DNA from: an uncultured Clostridia bacterium
Lineage (GTDB): Bacteria > Bacillota > Clostridia > Oscillospirales > Acutalibacteraceae
Direction of reading: 5' to 3'
NCBI GenBank assembly: GCA_937912045.1
Contig: CALDPI010000149.1
Coordinates: forward strand, 1 to 16,301
DNA: 16,301 bases
Shown one piece after another: positions 13,168 to 16,301 of the stretch. The notes beneath the pieces were generated by a model that did not search any database, was not told the DNA's origin, and saw only the letters and a program-made list of their open reading frames with translations. The stretch's first letter is position 1. Every line of letters starts with the position of its first letter. The position numbers and the translations under genes were made by a program.

Positions 13168-13175
13168 CAAAGATA
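13168..13175 (-). promoter_or_regulatory. Bacteroidetes -7 box for the SGNH gene
   Basis: On the minus strand this reads TATCTTTG, a match to TAnnTTTG, 17 bases before the start codon. No clear TTTG -33 box was identified. Confidence 0.55.
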
Positions 13176-13186
13176 TGGAATTTTCT

Positions 13187-13194
13187 TATTTTTG
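13187..13194 (+). promoter_or_regulatory. Bacteroidetes -7 box for the sugar kinase gene
   Basis: TATTTTTG matches TAnnTTTG, 20 bases before ATG 13215. It is back-to-back with the minus-strand box at 13168-13175, so both promoters share a 63-base gap. Confidence 0.6.
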
Positions 13195-13214
13195 CACTTC
13201 CTTAATCAGTCATA

Positions 13215-14081
13215 ATGAAGATCATTGTTGAAAGCGGTGCGACCAAGACGGCCTGGAGGGCTGTTTACGAGGACGGAACGGTTCGTGAGGCTCTTACGGA
13301 AGGCCTCAGTCCGACCTGTCTTGAAGGGGAGCATATACGTGATATAGTCCGCGCCGCAGTGCCGGTCCTGAATCCGTCCGGATCACGGGTGGAGGAAATA
13401 TTCTTTTATGGTGCCGGCCTTGTGTCGGAGGCTTCCTCAGCCCCGGTAAGAGCCTTGCTTGAAGACTGGTGCCCGTTTGCAAGAATCGAATTCCATTCGG
13501 ATATCCTTGCTGCTGCAAGAGCGCTTTTCGGTGACGGCAGCGGTGTGGTGGCGATAATGGGAACGGGATCGAACAGCTGTCTGTATGAAGAAGGAGAGAT
13601 CGTCAGGAACATCCGTCCAGGAGGGTATGTGCTGGGTGATGAAGGCAGCGGGGTAGCCCTGGGCAGGGCCTTTCTGGCTGATCTGGTGAAAGGACTGATT
13701 CCGGAAAACATTGAGAAAGAGTTTGTTGCCGAGACAGGACTGGATTATTCTGCGATCGTCCGCAAGGTGTATAAGGAAAAGGCGGCATCGGCATTTATGG
13801 CTTCTATGGCTCCTTTTGTACTGGCACATACATCCGATCCCTATATCCAGGCGATGGTGCAGGACTGTATCGGTTCTTTCCTGAAAAGGGCATTGGCGAG
13901 GTATGCCGGAACTGCCCGTGACAAGGATGCCGCCAGGAAGGTCGGCGTGGTAGGCTCATTCGGCTGTGCCTGCGAGAATATCCTTCGTGAAGCCGGAAAA
14001 CTATATGGACTGGAATTCGTAAGATTCCTGAAGTCCCCTATAGATGAACTTGTAAGATATCATTGCAGCTATGTCATATAA
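13215..14081 (+). CDS. BadF/BadG-type sugar kinase, N-acetylglucosamine kinase-like
   Basis: A 288-residue ATPase of the BadF/BadG/BcrA/BcrD (ASKHA) family, whose Bacteroidetes members are annotated as N-acetylglucosamine kinases. Phosphate-1 motif VESGATKTAW is at 5-14, with Thr10 and Lys11. Asp96 is in HSDILAAARAL, the likely general base. AIMGTGSNS (113-121) is phosphate-2, and GGYVLGDEGSGVALG (136-150) is the family signature. The adenosine-motif region VGVVGSFG is near the C-terminus. It is full length. Its last 11 bases overlap recR, indicating translational coupling. A role in amino-sugar or cell-wall recycling is inferred. Confidence 0.88.
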   Translation: MKIIVESGATKTAWRAVYEDGTVREALTEGLSPTCLEGEHIRDIVRAAVPVLNPSGSRVEEIFFYGAGLVSEASSAPVRALLEDWCPFARIEFHSDILAAARALFGDGSGVVAIMGTGSNSCLYEEGEIVRNIRPGGYVLGDEGSGVALGRAFLADLVKGLIPENIEKEFVAETGLDYSAIVRKVYKEKAASAFMASMAPFVLAHTSDPYIQAMVQDCIGSFLKRALARYAGTARDKDAARKVGVVGSFGCACENILREAGKLYGLEFVRFLKSPIDELVRYHCSYVI

Positions 14082-14736
14082 AGAGAATTATCCTTCCGGA
14101 CTGCTTGAAGATGCGGTGGACGCAATCAGCTCTCTGCCCGGAGTCGGTCGCCGCAGCGCTTTGCGCCTTGCCCTTCATCTTCTGAAGCAGCCTGCCGAAA
14201 ATGTGCATCATTTTACGTCAGCGATAGACAGGCTAAGGGATGAAGCCCGATATTGCCGTCAGTGTATGATGATCTCAGACGAGGATATATGCTCGATATG
14301 CTCGGACCGCTCCCGTGACCACAGGACAATCTGCGTAGTGGAGAATGTGCGCGATGTTATGAGCATAGAGAATACGGGGCAGTATAATGGGGTATATCAC
14401 GTGCTGGGTGGCATAATCTCTCCGATAAACGGGGTCGGTCCATCGGATATCACGGTGAAGGAACTGGTCGATCGTGTGGCCGGACTTGTCTCTCCGGAAG
14501 CTCTTTTCGAGGCTGATGCACCGGGAGGTGACGGCAGTCAGGGAGAAGTCATACTCGCTCTAAGCGGTGATGTGGAAGGGGAGACGACAGCATTCTATAT
14601 CTACCGGCAGATATCCCGCTACGGAGTGAAGGTGTCTTCTCTGGCCAGAGGACTGGGGTTCGGAGACAATCTGGAATATGCTGATGAACTGACTCTCGGC
14701 CGTTCGATAGTTAACAGGCAGATTTTCAAGCCATAG
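14071..14736 (+). CDS. recR: Recombination mediator protein RecR
   Basis: A 221-residue protein that works with RecO and RecF to load RecA at gaps. The helix-hairpin-helix SLPGVGRRSALRLALHLL (21-38) binds DNA. A four-cysteine zinc site is at Cys62, Cys65, Cys74 and Cys77. The Toprim domain starts ICVVENVRDVMSIENTG (87-103) with acidic Glu91 and continues YHVLGGIISPINGVGP. The C-terminal GRSIVNRQIF motif is present. It is about 20 residues longer than many RecR proteins, with an Ala/Gly/Asp-rich insertion (FEADAPGGDGSQG) in the Toprim region. It starts within the last codons of the kinase gene. Confidence 0.96.
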   Translation: MSYKENYPSGLLEDAVDAISSLPGVGRRSALRLALHLLKQPAENVHHFTSAIDRLRDEARYCRQCMMISDEDICSICSDRSRDHRTICVVENVRDVMSIENTGQYNGVYHVLGGIISPINGVGPSDITVKELVDRVAGLVSPEALFEADAPGGDGSQGEVILALSGDVEGETTAFYIYRQISRYGVKVSSLARGLGFGDNLEYADELTLGRSIVNRQIFKP

Positions 14737-14737
14737 A

Positions 14738-14769
14738 TTTGGACTTCTCGAAGAAAAAAGATAAATTTG
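14738..14769 (+). promoter_or_regulatory. Bacteroidetes sigma promoter of corA
   Basis: TTTG (14738-14741), 20 bases, then TAAATTTG (14762-14769): a full match to TTTG-N19-21-TAnnTTTG. Confidence 0.7.
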
Positions 14770-14797
14770 CAGGCTTGCATTTGTGTATGCAGGCCTG
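14770..14797. terminator. Hairpin between recR and corA
   Basis: CAGGCTTGCAT (14770-14780) pairs with ATGCAGGCCTG (14787-14797) with one G-T pair, followed by TTTCGTATTT. It may end the recR transcript. It lies directly after the corA -7 box, so it would also start the corA leader. Confidence 0.55.
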
Positions 14798-14832
14798 TTT
14801 CGTATTTAAGTCTAATAAAAGGGAGGTGGAGT

Positions 14833-15786
14833 ATGATAGAGATCTTCTACAAGAAAGACGGACAGATTATGGTTTCCCAGTCGGAAACGGATCTCGTTTC
14901 TATCGCATATAACGATGTGGTATGGATTGACCTCTTTGTCCCGTCCGGCGAGGAGAAAAGGGCAGTGGAACACTATCTGGGTACAACGATCCAGAACCGT
15001 GCGCAGGCAGAGGAGATCGAGATATCATCACGTTTCTACGAGACCGAGAAGGCAATCTTCGCCAATACCAGCTTCCTTATTCCCGGACCTGACGAGTACA
15101 ACGAAGAGACTGTATCATTCATCCTGACCGGCGATATACTTACCACGCTCCGCGAGTGCCCTCTGAAGAGCTTTACCGACCTGCAGCGTCGTATGCTCGC
15201 CTTCCCGAAGATGTATGATTCGGGACACGTGGCCTTCCTGAGCATTCTGGAACAGCGTATCGACCTTGATGCCGATATGGTCGAGCTCGTATCAAAGGAG
15301 ATCACCCAGTACAACAAGAAGGTAAGTCTGGGAGAAGACATCAGCGAGGAATTCCTCGTGGACCTCAACCAGCTGCAGGACAATACGATGCTCATCCGTG
15401 AGAACATCGTTGACAAGCAGAGGGTCATCTCGAGCATCATCAAGAGCAAGAAATATCCTGTCGAATATCATTCGAAGCTTAATGTGCTTCTGAAGGATAT
15501 ATCTTCTCTTATCAATCATACGAACTTCAGCTTTGAGAGACTTGAATATCTTCAGAACACAGTTCTCGGTATCATCAACCTCGACCAGAACAAGATTATG
15601 AAGGTCTTCACCCTTGTTTCCCTAATGCTGATGCCTCCGACCCTGATCGCCAGCTTCTTCGGAATGAACGTGAAGTTCGGATGGTTCTTCGGCCACTCCG
15701 GGGCGGCCTGGTTCGTGATCCTCGCCCTGATGGTCATATCCCTGCTGGTCATCTTCGGCATCTTCAAGAAGAGGAAAATGTTTTAA
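14833..15786 (+). CDS. corA: Magnesium/cobalt transporter CorA family protein
   Basis: A 317-residue divalent-cation channel. The N-terminal about 250 residues are the cytoplasmic alpha/beta funnel and long stalk helix (VELVSKEITQYNKKVSLG, then LQDNTMLIRENIVDKQRVI). Two membrane helices lie near 258-276 and 293-311, joined by the selectivity loop with Gly277-Met278-Asn279 (FFGMNVKFGWFFG). The C-terminus ends in basic KKRKMF, as usual for this pentameric family. ATG 14833 is chosen because GGGAGGTGG (14821-14829) precedes it; the frame is open to 14767 but that runs through the hairpin. Mg2+ transport is the family expectation. DUF805 follows 28 bases later. Confidence 0.95.
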   Translation: MIEIFYKKDGQIMVSQSETDLVSIAYNDVVWIDLFVPSGEEKRAVEHYLGTTIQNRAQAEEIEISSRFYETEKAIFANTSFLIPGPDEYNEETVSFILTGDILTTLRECPLKSFTDLQRRMLAFPKMYDSGHVAFLSILEQRIDLDADMVELVSKEITQYNKKVSLGEDISEEFLVDLNQLQDNTMLIRENIVDKQRVISSIIKSKKYPVEYHSKLNVLLKDISSLINHTNFSFERLEYLQNTVLGIINLDQNKIMKVFTLVSLMLMPPTLIASFFGMNVKFGWFFGHSGAAWFVILALMVISLLVIFGIFKKRKMF

Positions 15787-15814
15787 CCGTACAACCTGAC
15801 TAACTTATACAATT

Positions 15815-16162
15815 ATGTTCAAACAGTATTTCATTAATGTCATCCGCAACAAATATGCGGATTTCAACGGAAGGGCCAGAAGGTCTGAGTATTGGTATTT
15901 TACATTGTTCAATATGCTCATCGGTATTGTTGTGAGTCTGATTGCGATGCTTATCGGCGACTGGTTCTCTTATGTGTATTCGCTCGCGTTGTTCGTTCCT
16001 GGCATAGCTGTCGCTGTAAGACGTCTTCACGATATCGGAAAGAGCGGATGGTGGTGCTTCATCTGCCTGATTCCTCTTATCGGATTTATCTGGCTCATAA
16101 TCCTTTTCTGCAAGGAAGGCGACCGTGGAGCTAACGCATACGGCGAAGATCCTAAGGCATAA
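15815..16162 (+). CDS. DUF805 inner-membrane protein
   Basis: A 115-residue protein of the DUF805 (YhaH-like) family, of unknown function. The N-terminal signature YADFNGRARRSEYWYFTLFN (14-33) is diagnostic. Hydrophobic helices lie at about 29-48, 53-68 and 80-98. The conserved RRLHDIGKSGWW (69-80) lies between the second and third. The C-terminal CKEGDRGANAYGEDPKA is also family typical. Length is normal and it is complete. It sits 28 bases after corA and may be co-transcribed with it. Confidence 0.93.
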   Translation: MFKQYFINVIRNKYADFNGRARRSEYWYFTLFNMLIGIVVSLIAMLIGDWFSYVYSLALFVPGIAVAVRRLHDIGKSGWWCFICLIPLIGFIWLIILFCKEGDRGANAYGEDPKA

Positions 16163-16183
16163 AAGGTTTTATTTGTAAAACTC

Positions 16184-16214
16184 TTTGAAAATCCGAAAAT
16201 TATACATATTTTTG
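16184..16214 (+). promoter_or_regulatory. Bacteroidetes promoter near the window end
   Basis: TTTG (16184-16187), 19 bases, then TATTTTTG (16207-16214). No start codon with a long frame follows before the window ends, so the gene it serves lies outside. Confidence 0.55.
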
Positions 16215-16245
16215 CGCGCTTTTTGACCGAAGCGCGCTTTCTTTT
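16214..16245 (+). terminator. Hairpin after the DUF805 gene
   Basis: GCGCGCTT (16214-16221) pairs with AAGCGCGC (16230-16237), followed by TTTCTTTT. It is a probable terminator of the corA-DUF805 unit, but it overlaps the -7 box of the promoter at 16184-16214. Confidence 0.7.
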
Positions 16246-16301
16246 GCGTAAGTCGCTGAGGCAAGGCACAATAAATAATGTTTAACCCACTAGTTTGTTT
16301 T

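Noticed and set aside
14767..14832. N-terminal extension of CorA by 22 residues
   Set aside because: It is encoded by the recR-corA hairpin; GGGAGGTGG sets the start at 14833.

Overview
The window reads as two different organisms joined end to end. Positions 1 to about 11,200 look like a gut clostridial Firmicute: Shine-Dalgarno sites of the AAGGAGG/GGAGG type, sigma-A promoters with 17-base spacers, and Firmicute-type NagB, LplA, LacX-like epimerase and DUF559 proteins. Positions from about 11,240 to the end look like a Bacteroidales bacterium: higher GC, TAnnTTTG promoter boxes instead of TATAAT, and FkpA-like FKBP, PnuC, RecR, CorA and DUF805 proteins. The switch lies inside one open frame, where a lipoyl-bearing E2 acyltransferase loses its catalytic C-terminus and runs in frame into a complete FKBP isomerase. 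The simplest reading is a chimeric (metagenomic) contig, so gene order across this point should not be interpreted.

Firmicute part, AT-rich segment (1-6,970): a small membrane protein; an XRE regulator with a promoter and palindromic operator; a DUF559 nuclease-like gene enclosed by inverted repeats; a two-helix membrane protein; an alpha/beta hydrolase; a two-domain SGNH esterase; and an aldose-epimerase-like protein. Several gaps here share one architecture: a conserved tail of about 50 bases, a terminator hairpin, then an array of seven to nine tiny hairpins separated by a fixed 8-10 base word, which flips to its reverse complement halfway. The next gene's promoter follows directly. The word differs between arrays. 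These gene-plus-array units look like modular accessory cassettes and are the most unusual structure in the window.

Firmicute part, moderate-GC segment (6,970-11,200): nagB (amino-sugar catabolism), an RsgI-like lipoprotein with an Ala/Lys/Glu repeat, and a divergent pair, lplA and the E2 subunit. The pairing makes sense because LplA attaches lipoate to E2.

Bacteroidales part (11,244-16,301): FKBP isomerase and pnuC on the plus strand, then a secreted SGNH hydrolase convergent with pnuC and divergent from a BadF/NagK-type sugar kinase. The kinase gene overlaps recR, which is followed by corA and a DUF805 membrane protein. No tRNA, rRNA or CRISPR array was recognised.
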